From positions 2,666,001 through 2,730,000 of the forward strand of contig NZ_JAPEPZ010000001.1 in assembly GCF_026339875.1 (NCBI RefSeq): 64,000 bases of DNA, read 5' to 3'. The position numbers and the translations under genes are program-made. Positions 1 through 9,528 of the stretch are shown piece after piece (position 1 is the stretch's first letter; the number at the start of each line of letters is the position of its first letter). Under the pieces are notes generated by a model that worked only from the letters and a program-made list of their open reading frames with translations, did not search any database and was not told the DNA's origin. This stretch comes from Streptomyces sp. NBC_01571. GTDB taxonomy: Bacteria; Actinomycetota; Actinomycetes; Streptomycetales; Streptomycetaceae.

Positions 1-390
1 GGCTTCCACGGGGATCCTTCCAAGTAGGCGGCAGCCCGACGAACAGCGTCGGGATCATCTCCCAACTTGCCGATGGCCGAATTGCAGTTGAAGCACAGTA
101 CGCCACGGACCCTACCCGTCTCGTGGCAGTGATCCACGTGAACTGAGGGAGCTTTCAAACAGATCACACGGAGCCCCGTCCAAGAGGCCACCCGCTCGTT
201 CCGTTCGGCCACCGTGATGTCGTAGTGGCGCTTCAGCGGGCCGGCACGCCCTTCGACAGCTCGGCGGCCCTGCGACGCGTCGACGGGCCGTCAGAGGCTG
301 TTCCGGTGCTTGAAGGTCGTCGCGCATCGCCATGTCATTCGCGAAGGCCGCTCGCGGCTTGTGCTGCTTGCACCGCGAGCAACGCTTCAC
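1..390 (-). pseudogene. decayed recombination endonuclease VII (HNH), running off the left edge
   Basis: The minus strand opens with MKRCSRCKQHKPRAAF, the usual zinc-knuckle start of actinobacterial endonuclease VII proteins. After about 27 residues the reading frame loses similarity. Family sequence resumes in another frame from about position 235: HVDHCHETGRVRGVLCFNCN and then AIGKLGDD, the HNH/zinc core. The middle of the protein, normally a second Cys-rich repeat, is largely missing. I read this as a deletion plus a frameshift in a gene that usually sits between pup and the proteasome beta-subunit gene. The C-terminus is cut by the window edge. A sequencing error could explain the frameshift but not the missing middle. 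Confidence 0.72.
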
Positions 391-449
391 GTCTTCCTGG
401 TCGAGTAACCCTCACACTGCCGCTTGCATCCTTCGAACCAGAGGGGAAA

Positions 450-668
450 TCACTCCCCACCCTTCTGAACGAAGGAGCGCACGAAGTCCTCGGCGTTCTC
501 TTCCAGGACGTCGTCGATCTCGTCCAGAACCGAGTCGACATCGTCGCTCAGCTTCTCCTGGCGCTCCTTGAGGTCGTCCGTCGCCTGCGCGTCCTGCGCC
601 TGCTCCTCGACCTCTTCGGTGGAACGCGTGGCCTTCTGCTGTCCGCCGCCGGTGTCCTTGGTCGCCAT
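450..668 (-). CDS. pup: prokaryotic ubiquitin-like protein Pup
   Basis: Encodes 72 residues starting MATKDTGGGQQ, with the conserved C-terminal half DDVDSVLDEIDDVLEENAEDFVRSFVQKGGE. Pup is joined through its C-terminal glutamate to lysines of target proteins, which are then unfolded by the Arc/Mpa ring and degraded by the 20S proteasome. The stop codon directly follows GGE, so the reactive glutamate is encoded and no Gln deamidation is needed. I start at the ATG for MATK rather than three codons upstream, because MATK is the family start. It lies downstream of dop on the same strand with about 165 bp between them, so it may have its own promoter. Confidence 0.97.
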   Translation of the reverse strand: MATKDTGGGQQKATRSTEEVEEQAQDAQATDDLKERQEKLSDDVDSVLDEIDDVLEENAEDFVRSFVQKGGE

Positions 669-804
669 AACCCTCACCCCGCTCGGTTCGACGTTCTTGA
701 TCAGACCCTACAAGCAGGGTCCGACATCGGCCCCGCAGTTGCTACAACGTCCGGGGACCATCTCGATGATTCCCGGACGTCGCCTCTTCCACCCCGATGC
801 GCCG

Positions 805-824
805 ACGGGGCCCCAGGGCCCCGT
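805..824 (-). terminator. GC-rich hairpin after dop
   Basis: ACGGGGCCC and GGGCCCCGT form a perfect 9-bp stem around a 2-base loop, in the dop-pup gap just past the dop stop codon. There is no clear T-tract. It may attenuate rather than end transcription. Confidence 0.4.
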
Positions 825-833
825 ACGGCCGGC

Positions 834-2345
834 TCAGCCGCCCGCGAGGACCTTGACCAGGTCTTCCGCCGTGCGGCAGCGATCGAGGAGCTCCTTGACG
901 TGATTACGCGTTCCGCGAAGCGGCTCCAGGGTTGGAACGCGCTGGAGCGAGTCCCTGCCGGGCAGATCGAAGATCACCGAGTCCCAGGAGGCCGCCGCCA
1001 CGTCGTCCGCGTACTGTTCGAGACACCGGCCGCGGAAGTACGCGCGGGTGTCCTCCGGCGGCTTCGTCCGGGCGCGCTCGACGTCCGACTCGTCCAGCAG
1101 CCGCTTCATCTTGCCGCGGGCGGCCAGACGGTTGTAGAGGCCCTTCTCGGCCCGTACGTCGGCGTACTGGAGGTCGACCAGGTGCAGCCGGGCGGCGTCC
1201 CAGTCGAGGCCGTCACGGCGCCGGTAGCCCTCCATGAGCTCCCGCTTGGCGACCCAGTCGAGCTCGCCGGACAGGCTCATCGGGTCGTTCTCCAGGCGGT
1301 TCAGCGTGTCCTCCCAGCGGACCAGGACGTCCTTGGTCTGGTCGTCGGCGTCCGCCCCGAACCGCTCCTCCACGTACTTGCGCGACAGCTCGAAATACTC
1401 CATCTGGAGCTGTACCGCGGTCAGCGTGCGTCCACTGCGCAGCGTGACGAGCCGCTTCAGGGTGGGGTCGTGCGAGACCTGGTGCAGTGTGCGCACCGGC
1501 TGGTCGACCGCCAGGTCGACGGCGATGAAACCGTCCTCGATCATGGACAGGACCAGGGCCGTCGTGCCCAGCTTCAGGTACGTCGAGATCTCCGACAGGT
1601 TCGCGTCGCCGATGATCACGTGCAGCCTGCGGTACTTCTCGGCGTCCGCGTGCGGCTCGTCGCGGGTGTTGATGATGGGGCGCTTCAGCGTGGTCTCCAG
1701 GCCCACCTCGACCTCGAAGTAGTCGGCCCGCTGACTGAGCTGGAAGCCGTGCTCGTGTCCGTCCTGGCCGATACCCACGCGGCCCGCTCCGGTGACGACC
1801 TGGCGGGACACGAAGAACGGCGTGAGGTGGCGCACGATGTCCGAGAAGGGGGTCTCCCGCTTCATCAGGTAGTTCTCGTGCGTGCCGTACGAGGCGCCCT
1901 TGTTGTCGGTGTTGTTCTTGTAGAGGTGGATCGGCTGGGCGCCGGGGAGCTGGGCCGCCCGTTCCGCGGCCTCCGCCATGATGCGCTCGCCGGCCTTGTC
2001 CCACAGGACCGCGTCCCACGGGTTGGTGACCTCGGGAGAGCTGTACTCCGGGTGCGCGTGGTCCACGTACAGCCGTGCGCCATTGGTGAGGATGACATTG
2101 GCCAGGCCGATGTCCTCGTCGGTGAGCTGGCTGGCGTCGGCGGCCTCGCGGGCGAGGTCGAAACCTCGCGCGTCCCGCAGCGGGTTCTCCTCCTCGAAGT
2201 CCCAGCGGGCGCGGCGCGCCCGGTGCATCGCCGCGGCGTACGCGTTGACGATCTGGGACGAGGTGAGCATGGCATTGGCGTTGGGGTGGCCGGCGACGGA
2301 GATCCCGTACTCCGTCTCGATGCCCATTACTCGCCGTACGGTCAT
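834..2345 (-). CDS. dop: Pup deamidase/depupylase Dop
   Basis: A 503-residue member of the carboxylate-amine/glutamine-synthetase-like ligase fold. It begins [17 protein letters not shown]; the GIETEYG strand carries Mg-ATP ligands. Further conserved blocks are [38 protein letters not shown] and [20 protein letters not shown]. The N-terminus and position beside pup and arc fit Dop rather than the paralogue PafA, which starts with an ENEYG-type motif. Dop removes Pup from substrates and, in species whose Pup ends in Gln, deamidates it. Pup here already ends in Glu, so depupylation is the expected role. Confidence 0.95.
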   Translation of the reverse strand: MTVRRVMGIETEYGISVAGHPNANAMLTSSQIVNAYAAAMHRARRARWDFEEENPLRDARGFDLAREAADASQLTDEDIGLANVILTNGARLYVDHAHPEYSSPEVTNPWDAVLWDKAGERIMAEAAERAAQLPGAQPIHLYKNNTDNKGASYGTHENYLMKRETPFSDIVRHLTPFFVSRQVVTGAGRVGIGQDGHEHGFQLSQRADYFEVEVGLETTLKRPIINTRDEPHADAEKYRRLHVIIGDANLSEISTYLKLGTTALVLSMIEDGFIAVDLAVDQPVRTLHQVSHDPTLKRLVTLRSGRTLTAVQLQMEYFELSRKYVEERFGADADDQTKDVLVRWEDTLNRLENDPMSLSGELDWVAKRELMEGYRRRDGLDWDAARLHLVDLQYADVRAEKGLYNRLAARGKMKRLLDESDVERARTKPPEDTRAYFRGRCLEQYADDVAAASWDSVIFDLPGRDSLQRVPTLEPLRGTRNHVKELLDRCRTAEDLVKVLAGG

Positions 2346-2535
2346 GCGGCCCTCCTTGCCCGGCGGCGCCCTCGGTCGGGGGCGCTGCTCAAGTACCGCT
2401 GGTGCTCCGGTGCGTGTGCGGTGCCCGTCCCCGCAACGCGCGACTCGGCGGTACGAAAGAGCCTAGAACGGCTCTGCGCTGGTGGGGAGATCATTTGCGT
2501 CATTGCTGTGCTCCAGCCGTGCCCCGGAAAGCAGT

Positions 2536-2570
2536 CGGCTGCGGATACCCGTGGAGGGCACCCGCAGCCG
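2536..2570 (-). terminator. hairpin just downstream of arc
   Basis: CGGCTGCGG (2536-2544) pairs perfectly with CCGCAGCCG (2562-2570), ten bases past the arc stop codon on the minus strand. It lacks a clear U-tract, so it may only partly reduce read-through into dop. Confidence 0.4.
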
Positions 2571-2579
2571 CCCTGGCTT

Positions 2580-4346
2580 TTACAGGTACTGACCGGTGTT
2601 GGCCACCGTGTCGATGGAGCGGCCGGTGTCCGCGCCCTGCTTTCCGGTGACGAGCGTACGGATGTAGACGATCCGTTCGCCCTTCTTTCCGGAGATCCGG
2701 GCCCAGTCGTCCGGGTTGGTGGTGTTCGGCAGGTCCTCGTTCTCCTTGAACTCGTCCACGCACGCCTGGAGGAGGTGGGAGACCCGGAGGCCCTTCTGGT
2801 TCTGTTCGAGGAAGGCCTTGATGGCCGCCTTCTTGGCGCGGCCCACGATGTTCTCGATCATGGCGCCGGAATTGAAGTCCTTGAAGTACAGGACTTCCTT
2901 GTCGCCGTTGGCGTACGTGACCTCGAGGAAGCGGTTTTCCTCGGATTCGGCGTACATCTGCTCCACGGCGGTCTGGATCATGCCGTGGACGGTGGCCGCC
3001 CGGTCCCCGCCGTGCTCTCCGAGGTCGTCGGAGTGCAGCGGGAGGCGCTGGGTGAGGTACTTCGCGAAGATGTCCTTGGCGGCCTCGGCGTCCGGGCGCT
3101 CGATCTTGATCTTCACATCGAGTCGTCCGGGGCGCAGGATCGCGGGGTCGATCATGTCCTCACGGTTCGAGGCACCGATCACGACCACGTTCTCCAGGCC
3201 CTCCACGCCGTCGATCTCGGCGAGCAGCTGGGGGACGATGGTGTTCTCCACGTCCGAGCTGACGCCCGATCCACGGGTACGGAAGAGGGACTCCATCTCG
3301 TCGAAGAAGACGATGACGGGGGTGCCCTCGCTGGCCTTCTCACGAGCACGCTGGAAGACGAGGCGGATCTGTCGCTCGGTCTCACCGACGTACTTGTTCA
3401 GGAGCTCGGGGCCCTTGATGTTGAGGAAGAAGCTCTTGCCGGTGGCTTGGCCGGTGACCTCGGCGACCTTCTTGGCCAGCGAGTTGGCGACCGCCTTGGC
3501 GATGAGCGTCTTGCCGCATCCGGGGGGCCCGTAGAGCAGCACACCCTTGGGCGGCCGCAGTTCGTGCTCCTTGAAGAGGTCGGGGTAGAGGTACGGGAGC
3601 TCGACCGCGTCGCGGATCAGTTCGATCTGGTTTCCCAGGCCGCCGATCTGCTCGTAGCCGATGTCCGGGACCTCTTCGAGGACGAGCTCCTCGACCTCGC
3701 TCTTGGGAACGACTTCGTAGACATAGCCGGAGCGGGGTTCGAGAAGCAGGGCGTCGCCGGGACGGATGGTGACGTCCAGCAGCGGCTCGGCGAGCCGTAC
3801 CACCCGTTCCTCGTCGGTGTGCCCCACCACGAGGGCACGCTCGCCGTCCTCCAGGATCTCCTTGAGGGTGACGATGTCGCCGACGCTCTCGTACTCCATG
3901 GCCTCGACCACGTTGAGGGCTTCGTTGAGCATCACTTCCTGGCCGCGCCTGAGCTCCTCGAGCTCCACGCTGGGGCTGACGTTCACCCGGAGCTTGCGGC
4001 CCCCGGTGAAGATGTCCGCCGTGCCGTCCTCGTTCGCCACGAGGAAGACACCGAAGCCCGCCGGCGGCTGTGCGAGCCGGTCGACCTCTTCCTTGAGGGC
4101 CACGATCTGGTCGCGGGCCTCACGGAGCGTGTTGGCGAGCCGCTCGTTCTGCGCGGACACGCCGGCCAGGTTGGTCTGCAGCTCGACGATCCGCTCTTCG
4201 AGAATCCTCGTGTGCCGCGGAGAGTCGGCGAGCTTGCGTCGCAGGACGGCGATCTCCTGCTCAAGGTAGGCAACCTGCCCGGCAGGGTCATCGGACCCTC
4301 GTCCCGGGCGGATGCCGCGGTTCATGTCGTCGTCGTGGGCTGCCAC
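2580..4346 (-). CDS. arc: proteasome-associated AAA ATPase Arc/Mpa
   Basis: Unfolds pupylated proteins and feeds them into the 20S proteasome. The N-terminal coiled coil (about residues 20-75, [16 protein letters not shown] and following) binds Pup. OB-fold interdomains follow, then the AAA module with Walker A GPPGCGKT (about residue 270), Walker [10 protein letters not shown] and sensor/arginine-finger region LRPGRLD. The protein ends in QYL, the C-terminal motif that docks into the proteasome alpha ring. I choose the GTG at 4346 ([11 protein letters not shown], 588 residues) because GGAGGAGGTGAGG lies directly before it. An in-frame TTG six codons upstream sits inside that ribosome-binding site. 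Same strand as dop and pup. Confidence 0.96.
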   Translation of the reverse strand: MAAHDDDMNRGIRPGRGSDDPAGQVAYLEQEIAVLRRKLADSPRHTRILEERIVELQTNLAGVSAQNERLANTLREARDQIVALKEEVDRLAQPPAGFGVFLVANEDGTADIFTGGRKLRVNVSPSVELEELRRGQEVMLNEALNVVEAMEYESVGDIVTLKEILEDGERALVVGHTDEERVVRLAEPLLDVTIRPGDALLLEPRSGYVYEVVPKSEVEELVLEEVPDIGYEQIGGLGNQIELIRDAVELPYLYPDLFKEHELRPPKGVLLYGPPGCGKTLIAKAVANSLAKKVAEVTGQATGKSFFLNIKGPELLNKYVGETERQIRLVFQRAREKASEGTPVIVFFDEMESLFRTRGSGVSSDVENTIVPQLLAEIDGVEGLENVVVIGASNREDMIDPAILRPGRLDVKIKIERPDAEAAKDIFAKYLTQRLPLHSDDLGEHGGDRAATVHGMIQTAVEQMYAESEENRFLEVTYANGDKEVLYFKDFNSGAMIENIVGRAKKAAIKAFLEQNQKGLRVSHLLQACVDEFKENEDLPNTTNPDDWARISGKKGERIVYIRTLVTGKQGADTGRSIDTVANTGQYL

Positions 4347-4599
4347 GGTCCTCACCTCCTCCAAGGGGAGCTGGACGCTTCCAGACCCTACCTGGGTGGG
4401 TGTCGATTGAAACCCCTAGATCACAAAGACTGTCGAGGTGTGTCCGATCTTCACCCTTGCGCTCTCCCTCACGCCAGGGGAATACCCACCCAACATGATT
4501 GGGAAGCCGACGGAGGTAGGCTCAAAGTGTTCAACACCCGTCAGAGCTGGCCCGATTCCCCAGTCTTCGGATCGCTCGACGCAGAAAACGGCAGGAGAA

Positions 4600-4905
4600 A
4601 TGACCGTGCAGCAGGAGGCCGGAGCAGGCGAGCAGGCGCTCGAGGTCTGGATCGACCAGGATCTCTGTACCGGAGACGGGATCTGTGCCCAGTACGCGCC
4701 GGAGGTCTTCGAGCTGGACATCGACGGTCTGGCCTACGTGAAGAGCGCCGACGACGAGCTGCTGCAGGCCCCGGGGGCCACAACGCCCGTACCGCTGACG
4801 CTTCTGCGTGACGTGGCCGACTCGGCCAAGGAGTGCCCGGGTGACTGCATCCATGTACGTCGGGTTTCGGACAGGGTCGAGGTCTACGGCCCCGACGTGG
4901 AGTGA
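4600..4905 (+). CDS. small ferredoxin, probably [3Fe-4S] type
   Basis: A 101-residue acidic electron carrier. The cluster motif is C-T-G-D-G-I-C followed far downstream by ECPGDC. Asp replaces the second cysteine of a classical CxxCxxC site, as in single [3Fe-4S] ferredoxins that often serve cytochromes P450. The ATG is preceded by AGGAG, giving a start of MTVQQEAG. It diverges from arc across a 253-bp promoter region. No redox partner is adjacent, so its client is unknown. Confidence 0.9.
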   Translation: MTVQQEAGAGEQALEVWIDQDLCTGDGICAQYAPEVFELDIDGLAYVKSADDELLQAPGATTPVPLTLLRDVADSAKECPGDCIHVRRVSDRVEVYGPDVE

Positions 4906-4924
4906 CCCGGAAGCCACTCCACGT
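4895..4924 (+). terminator. hairpin overlapping the ferredoxin stop codon
   Basis: ACGTGGAGTG (4895-4904) and CACTCCACGT (4915-4924) form a perfect 10-bp stem with a 10-base loop. A pyrimidine-rich tract (ttgtctcttttctc) follows. It also separates the convergent secreted-protein gene. Confidence 0.65.
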
Positions 4925-4953
4925 GACGGATTGTCTCTTTTCTCACATTCTTC

Positions 4954-5529
4954 TCATACGCTCTGGGCGGCCGAAGGCGTCGAGCGGATGAACGCTCCGT
5001 TCCTCCACTGCCACTTGGCCCGGTCCTTCACGTCCGGGCAGCAACTCGGCACGTCGGCCGACGAGTAGCCGAGCAGGGTCGCGGTGACGGCGCCGTCACG
5101 TACCGCGAAGCCCGTGACGCTCAGCCGGTCCTTCGGGTCGACCAGGGTGGCCACGATCCGGGGTTTCTTCGCCACCCCGCCCTGGGTGAGGACGTAGACA
5201 CCGTTGGGCGGGGTGCCCGAGCCCGCGTCGCAGCGGACCACGGCGACCGTCTCCGGGCTGCCGTCGCCGTCGAGGTCCCCGGACGCCTTCTTCTGTACGA
5301 CGACCTCGGCGGGCCCGCACTCGAGCGGGAACGTGACGGCCGCGGGGTCCGGGGGCGCGATCGCGGCCGGGGCGGCCTTCGCCCCGGGGCCGGGCTGGGC
5401 CGCCGTGGCCGGTCCGGGCTGGACGACCGAGGAGAGGGCGACGACTCCGGCCAGGGCGGTGGCCGTCGCCAGCCAGTGGATGGGACGGGTGTGCGTGTGT
5501 GCCAGTTCCGGGACGACGGATTGCTGCAC
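4954..5529 (-). CDS. secreted hypothetical protein
   Basis: A 191-residue exported protein of unknown function. An N-terminal signal peptide includes the hydrophobic stretch WLATATALAGVVAL and ends near PATAAQPG, followed by a Pro/Ala-rich linker. The mature domain contains GDLDGDGSPETV, an Asp-rich turn like those of FG-GAP/VCBS-type calcium-binding repeats, plus cysteines near the middle (ECGP, VRCDAG) and a PSCCPD pair near the C-terminus. I take the GTG at 5529 (VQQSVVPELAH) because AGGAG lies nine bases upstream. An ATG at 5580 would add 17 residues but lacks a ribosome-binding site. Confidence 0.8.
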   Translation of the reverse strand: MQQSVVPELAHTHTRPIHWLATATALAGVVALSSVVQPGPATAAQPGPGAKAAPAAIAPPDPAAVTFPLECGPAEVVVQKKASGDLDGDGSPETVAVVRCDAGSGTPPNGVYVLTQGGVAKKPRIVATLVDPKDRLSVTGFAVRDGAVTATLLGYSSADVPSCCPDVKDRAKWQWRNGAFIRSTPSAAQSV

Positions 5530-5672
5530 TGGGAGCGTCTCCTGGGAGGGCTGTGCCGGTGGGGGTGGAGTGGCCAGCATGGTGCCACACGTCACAGTCG
5601 GGTGGAACGGCGGGGTCCGGACTTCTGGCGGCGCGTCAACACGAACGCGCCCTGCCCCAGTTGCGGAAAGGC

Positions 5673-5713
5673 CTGTGGCCGGGTCCCGGGTGTCTCCGGG
5701 AACTCGGCCACAG
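5673..5713 (-). terminator. imperfect long hairpin after trmI
   Basis: CTGTGGCCG...CCCGG pairs with CCGGG...CGGCCACAG, about 17 bp with one bulge. It lies 45 bases past the trmI stop codon on the minus strand and before the secreted-protein gene, so it probably ends trmI transcription. Confidence 0.55.
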
Positions 5714-5756
5714 GGGTGGAGCGTTGGGTACGGGCGCGGCGGGGACGCCGGCCGGA

Positions 5757-6659
5757 TCAGCGGGCGGTGCCGCCGTCGGCGTTGGGCCCGGCGTAGTCCT
5801 CGCCGTAGGCGCCCTTGGCGGGGCGGCGGCGGCGCATGGGCGGCTCGACGCCGTCCGCGAGTCGGCGGGCGGTGAGCAGGAAGCCGGTGTGACCGATCAT
5901 CCGGTGGTCCGGACGGACGGCGAGGCCCTCGATGTGCCAGTTGCGGATCATCGATTCCCAGGCGGTCGGCTCGTTGAAGGAGCCGATCTCGCGGATGGAC
6001 TCGACGGTCCGCGCGAGCTGGGTGGTCGTCGCCACGTAGCAGCACAGGATGCCGCCGGGGACGAGCGCCTTGGAGACGGCCTCCAGGCACTCCCAGGGGG
6101 CGAGCATGTCGAGGATGACGCGGTCGACCTCGGTGTCGCTCAGGTTGTCCTGGAGGTCGCCGACGGTGAGCTGCCAGGCGGGGTGCGGGCCGCCGAAGTA
6201 GCGCTCCACGTTCTGCTGGGCGATCTCCGCGAAGTCCTCGCGGCGCTCGTAGGAGTGCAGCATGCCCTGGTCGCCGATGGCGCGCAGCAGGAAGCTGCTG
6301 AGCGAGCCGGAGCCGACGCCCGCCTCCACGACGCGTGCGCCGGGGAAGATGTCGGCGAAGGCCAGGATCTGCCCCGCGTCCTTGGGGTAGACCACGGCGG
6401 CACCGCGGGGCATGGACAGGACGTAGTCGGGGAGCAGGGGGCGCAGCGCGAGATAGGCGACGTTCCCCGTGGTGCGGACAACGCTGCCCTCGGGAGCACC
6501 GATCAGCTCGTCGTGCGGGAAGGAACCCTTGTGGGTGTGGAAGTTCTTCCCGGCCTCGAGCGTGAACGTGTAGTGGCGGCCCTTGGGGTCGGTCAGCTGA
6601 ACCTGGTCCCCGACCTTGAAGGGCCCGCGCCTGCGGGCGGCACCGGTCGGTTCGGACAT
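5757..6659 (-). CDS. trmI: tRNA (adenine-N1-)-methyltransferase TrmI (m1A58)
   Basis: A 300-residue SAM-dependent enzyme that methylates N1 of adenosine 58 in the tRNA T-loop. The N-terminal beta domain (GPFKVGDQVQLTDPKGRHY) is followed by the linker VYPKDAGQILAFADIFPGARV. The Rossmann SAM-binding loop is VVEAGVGSGSLSSFLLRAIG, and the catalytic-type motif is DRVILDMLAPWE. The C-terminal tail (PPMRRRRPAKGAYGEDYAGPNADGG) is basic, then acidic. Length and architecture are typical of actinobacterial TrmI. Confidence 0.95.
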   Translation of the reverse strand: MSEPTGAARRRGPFKVGDQVQLTDPKGRHYTFTLEAGKNFHTHKGSFPHDELIGAPEGSVVRTTGNVAYLALRPLLPDYVLSMPRGAAVVYPKDAGQILAFADIFPGARVVEAGVGSGSLSSFLLRAIGDQGMLHSYERREDFAEIAQQNVERYFGGPHPAWQLTVGDLQDNLSDTEVDRVILDMLAPWECLEAVSKALVPGGILCCYVATTTQLARTVESIREIGSFNEPTAWESMIRNWHIEGLAVRPDHRMIGHTGFLLTARRLADGVEPPMRRRRPAKGAYGEDYAGPNADGGTAR

Positions 6660-6792
6660 GTGAACAGCCTACCGGTCCCCGCGCGGGGCGCCGACCATGG
6701 CCGGTGCGGGGAGCCACCGTGGGTGGCGTGTGGCCGGCGGCGCCCACGAGGCAGCGCCGCGCACCGCACGGCCCCGCAGCGCACGGGGGAGC

Positions 6793-8433
6793 TCAGGAGG
6801 GCCTGGCCATCGCCTTGACGAAGGCGCGCTCGACGTCCGCCGCCGAGAGGACCCCGTAGATCTCGCCCGAGTCCTCCACCACCAGGTACTCGGTCGCGGG
6901 GGTCGCGCGCAGGACGTCGAGGAGGGGCTCGCCCGCGAGCTCGGCGGAGACGCGCATGCCGTCGGTGATGTCCTGGGCGAGGCCGCTGACGGCGACCCAG
7001 GGGCGGCGGTGTTCCGGTACGCCGACGATGGCCGCCTCGCGCACCAGGGAGACGGGCTCGCCGTTGGCGTCGACGACGACCAGGGCGCGGGCGCCCGCGG
7101 CGTTGGCGCGGCGCAGCGCCTCGGAGAGGGGGGTGCTGGTCTCGACCGGGACCGCTCGCCGGGTGAGCGAGCGGGCCCGCAGTTCGGGCAGGTGTTCGCG
7201 CAGCCGGGCCATGCGGAGGCTGTTGCCGGCGCCGGTCCAGATGATGGCGGCGAGGATGGCGGCCAGCAGGGCGTCGGTGACCGTGTCCATGCCGCCGATG
7301 TTGTCCTGGGTCTCGCCGAGCGCTCCGGACTGGGTGAGCAGGGGCAGCCCGATCAGGACGGAGACGGCGAGCGCGCGGCCGACCCAGGCCGCCGCGATCG
7401 TGCCGCTCATCGGCCTGCCGGTGATCTTCCAGACGACGGCGCGGAGCATCCGGCCGCCGTCCAGGGGCAGACCGGGGAGCAGATTGAAGGCGGCCACGAT
7501 CAGGTTGGAGACCATCAGGCCGGCCAGCAGGACACCGGGGACCGTGCCGGGCTCGACGGCAAGCATGGCGAGGTAGAAGAGGCCGGAGAGGACCAGCGAG
7601 AGCAGCGGTCCGACGAAGGCCAGCACGAACTCGCGGCCCGGGGTCTCGGCCTCCTTCTCGATCTCGGACACCCCGCCGAAGAACTGCAGCTGGATCCGGC
7701 GGACCGGCAGCTTGAAGCGCAGGGCGGCGACCGTGTGGGCCAGCTCGTGGACCAGGACGGAGGCGTAGAAGGCGACCGCGAAGAAGAGGGAGACGAGGTA
7801 GCGCAGGGCGCCGAGTTCGGGCAGCACACGGTCGAGCTGGCCACCGAAGACCCAGGTGATCAGCGCGGCCACGAGGAACCAGCTGGGCGCCACGTACACC
7901 GGTACGCCGAACGGACGCCCCATCAGCAGCCCGCCACCGGGTTCCCGGCCGCGGCGCGGGGGCTTCGGCCTGCCACCGCCACCGCCGTCCGTACCGGTTC
8001 CGGTTCCGGACTGGGCGAGGGTGCGGTGGTGTGCGGTGTCCGTGCCGGTGGGCCGGTCGGGTTCGTGGGGCGCCGGGGGCGGGGACACGGCTCCGGGGCC
8101 TGCCTCGCCCGAGGCGCCGTCGCGCGTTCCCGGGCCGGGTGCGGGGGCGGCGGGCGGCGTGGTCCCGTCCGACGTGTCACCGTCCGTGCCGGGTCCGTTG
8201 TCGGAGGTGCCGTGCTGCTCGGGTCGGCTCGTGGGCTCCGGGTGGGCGCGGGTCGCGTCGGAGGCGGGGGCGTTCGGGTCGGCGGGCGGCTGCCCCGTGG
8301 GGCGCTCGTGCCGGTCCGCTCCGGGTCGCGTGGCGTCCGCGGCCGGGCCGGCGGGGGCCTGGGACCCCTCGTGGCGCTCGGTCGCTTCGTCGGTGCCGGA
8401 TCGCGGCTGCCCGCTTCCGCCGCTCTCGTCCAC
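6793..8433 (-). CDS. site-2 protease family (M50) metalloprotease with CBS domains
   Basis: An intramembrane zinc metalloprotease of 546 residues. The first ~165 residues are low-complexity Pro/Thr/Gly/Asp-rich and look disordered. The M50 core then starts at GVPVYVAPSWFLVAALITWVFGG. The catalytic HELAH falls near residue 228 in LVHELAHTVAALRF, and the second zinc motif NLLPGLPLDGGRML near residue 320. Two CBS-like repeats follow, the last ending TEYLVVEDSGEIYGVLSAADVERAF. The GTG at 8433 has GAGGGG upstream; an upstream extension would lack one. Divergent from the RecB-like gene. The substrate (often an anti-sigma factor in this family) cannot be told. Confidence 0.9.
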   Translation of the reverse strand: MDESGGSGQPRSGTDEATERHEGSQAPAGPAADATRPGADRHERPTGQPPADPNAPASDATRAHPEPTSRPEQHGTSDNGPGTDGDTSDGTTPPAAPAPGPGTRDGASGEAGPGAVSPPPAPHEPDRPTGTDTAHHRTLAQSGTGTGTDGGGGGRPKPPRRGREPGGGLLMGRPFGVPVYVAPSWFLVAALITWVFGGQLDRVLPELGALRYLVSLFFAVAFYASVLVHELAHTVAALRFKLPVRRIQLQFFGGVSEIEKEAETPGREFVLAFVGPLLSLVLSGLFYLAMLAVEPGTVPGVLLAGLMVSNLIVAAFNLLPGLPLDGGRMLRAVVWKITGRPMSGTIAAAWVGRALAVSVLIGLPLLTQSGALGETQDNIGGMDTVTDALLAAILAAIIWTGAGNSLRMARLREHLPELRARSLTRRAVPVETSTPLSEALRRANAAGARALVVVDANGEPVSLVREAAIVGVPEHRRPWVAVSGLAQDITDGMRVSAELAGEPLLDVLRATPATEYLVVEDSGEIYGVLSAADVERAFVKAMARPS

Positions 8434-8608
8434 GATGTCCCCTCGTTCGAAGCGTCTCCCGCTCCCGATCGTGCGAAGCAGGGTCTGTGGTCGATGGTAT
8501 GCGTCGGTCGCGACACGTTCCGCCCCGGCACCCCCTCTGTTTTCCGTGCCGTCGCACCAGCCCCATGCGTGCACTCACTGTCAGTGGCGGGCCGTAAGGT
8601 CTTGGGAC

Positions 8609-9514
8609 ATGGAGACCAGCACCGAGGGCGCCGTCCCGCCCGAGCCGACCGCGGCTGTCACGGCCGTGCCGCCGGCGTCCCTGTCGCCCTCGCGCGCCAG
8701 CGATTTCATGCAGTGCCCGCTGCTCTACCGGTTCCGGGTGATCGACAAGCTCCCCGAGAAGCCGAGCGAGGCGGCCACCCGCGGCACGCTGGTGCACGCG
8801 GTGCTGGAGCGGCTCTTCGACTCCCCGGCGACGGAGCGGACGGCTCCGCGTGCCAAGTCCCTCATCCCCGGCCAGTGGGACCGGCTGCGCGAGACACGGC
8901 CCGAGGTCGTGGAGCTGTTCGCCGACGACCCCGAGGGCGAGCGGCTGGCGCGGTGGCTCGGCGAGGCGGAGCAGCTGGTGGAGCGCTGGTTCAGCCTGGA
9001 GGACCCGACCCGGCTCGAACCCGCCGAGCGAGAGCTGTTCATCGAGGCCCGGCTCGACTCCGGGCTGAAGCTGCGCGGCATCATCGACCGCGTCGACGTG
9101 GCGCCCACGGGCGAGGTCAGGATCGTCGACTACAAGACGGGCAAGGCGCCCCGGCCCGAGTACGCCGAGGGCGCGCTGTTCCAGATGAAGTTCTACGCCC
9201 TGGTGGTGTGGCGGCTGAAGCAGGTGGTCCCGCGCCGCCTCCAGCTCGTCTATCTCGGCAGCGGCGACGTGCTGACGTACGACCCGGCGATCGAGGACCT
9301 GGAGCGGGTCGAGCGCAAGCTGCTCGCGCTGTGGGAGGCGATCCGGCAGGCCACCGAGACGGGCGACTGGCGGCCGCGTCCCACCAAACTCTGCGGCTGG
9401 TGCGACCACCAGGCGGTGTGTCCGGAATTCGGCGGTACTCCCCCGCCGTATCCACTCCCGGTCAGGGCGCCCGAGTCGGGCGGTACCGAGCAGGGCAGAA
9501 TGGGGCCGGACTAG
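8609..9514 (+). CDS. RecB-family PD-(D/E)XK nuclease with predicted Fe-S cluster
   Basis: A 301-residue stand-alone nuclease. The N-terminal SPSRASDFMQCPLLYRF and GTLVHAVLERLF are the QC and His motifs of the Cas4/AddB-like group. The nuclease core GIIDRVDVAPTGEVRIVDYKTGK supplies the metal-binding Asp and the D-YK pair. Cysteines at about 36, 262, 265 and 271 (CGWCDHQAVC) match the split four-Cys Fe-S pattern. No helicase partner is adjacent, so a general DNA repair role is likely but unproven. The response regulator begins 14 bp downstream, so co-transcription is likely. Confidence 0.9.
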   Translation: METSTEGAVPPEPTAAVTAVPPASLSPSRASDFMQCPLLYRFRVIDKLPEKPSEAATRGTLVHAVLERLFDSPATERTAPRAKSLIPGQWDRLRETRPEVVELFADDPEGERLARWLGEAEQLVERWFSLEDPTRLEPAERELFIEARLDSGLKLRGIIDRVDVAPTGEVRIVDYKTGKAPRPEYAEGALFQMKFYALVVWRLKQVVPRRLQLVYLGSGDVLTYDPAIEDLERVERKLLALWEAIRQATETGDWRPRPTKLCGWCDHQAVCPEFGGTPPPYPLPVRAPESGGTEQGRMGPD

Positions 9515-9528
9515 CGAAGGAGACTTAC

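Noticed and set aside
225..4811. A 1528-residue plus-strand open frame opposite pup, dop and arc
   Set aside because: It is antisense to three certain genes. Its composition (Val/Leu/Arg/Gly-rich, no domain) is the usual third-position GC artefact of high-GC genomes, and it has no ribosome-binding site.
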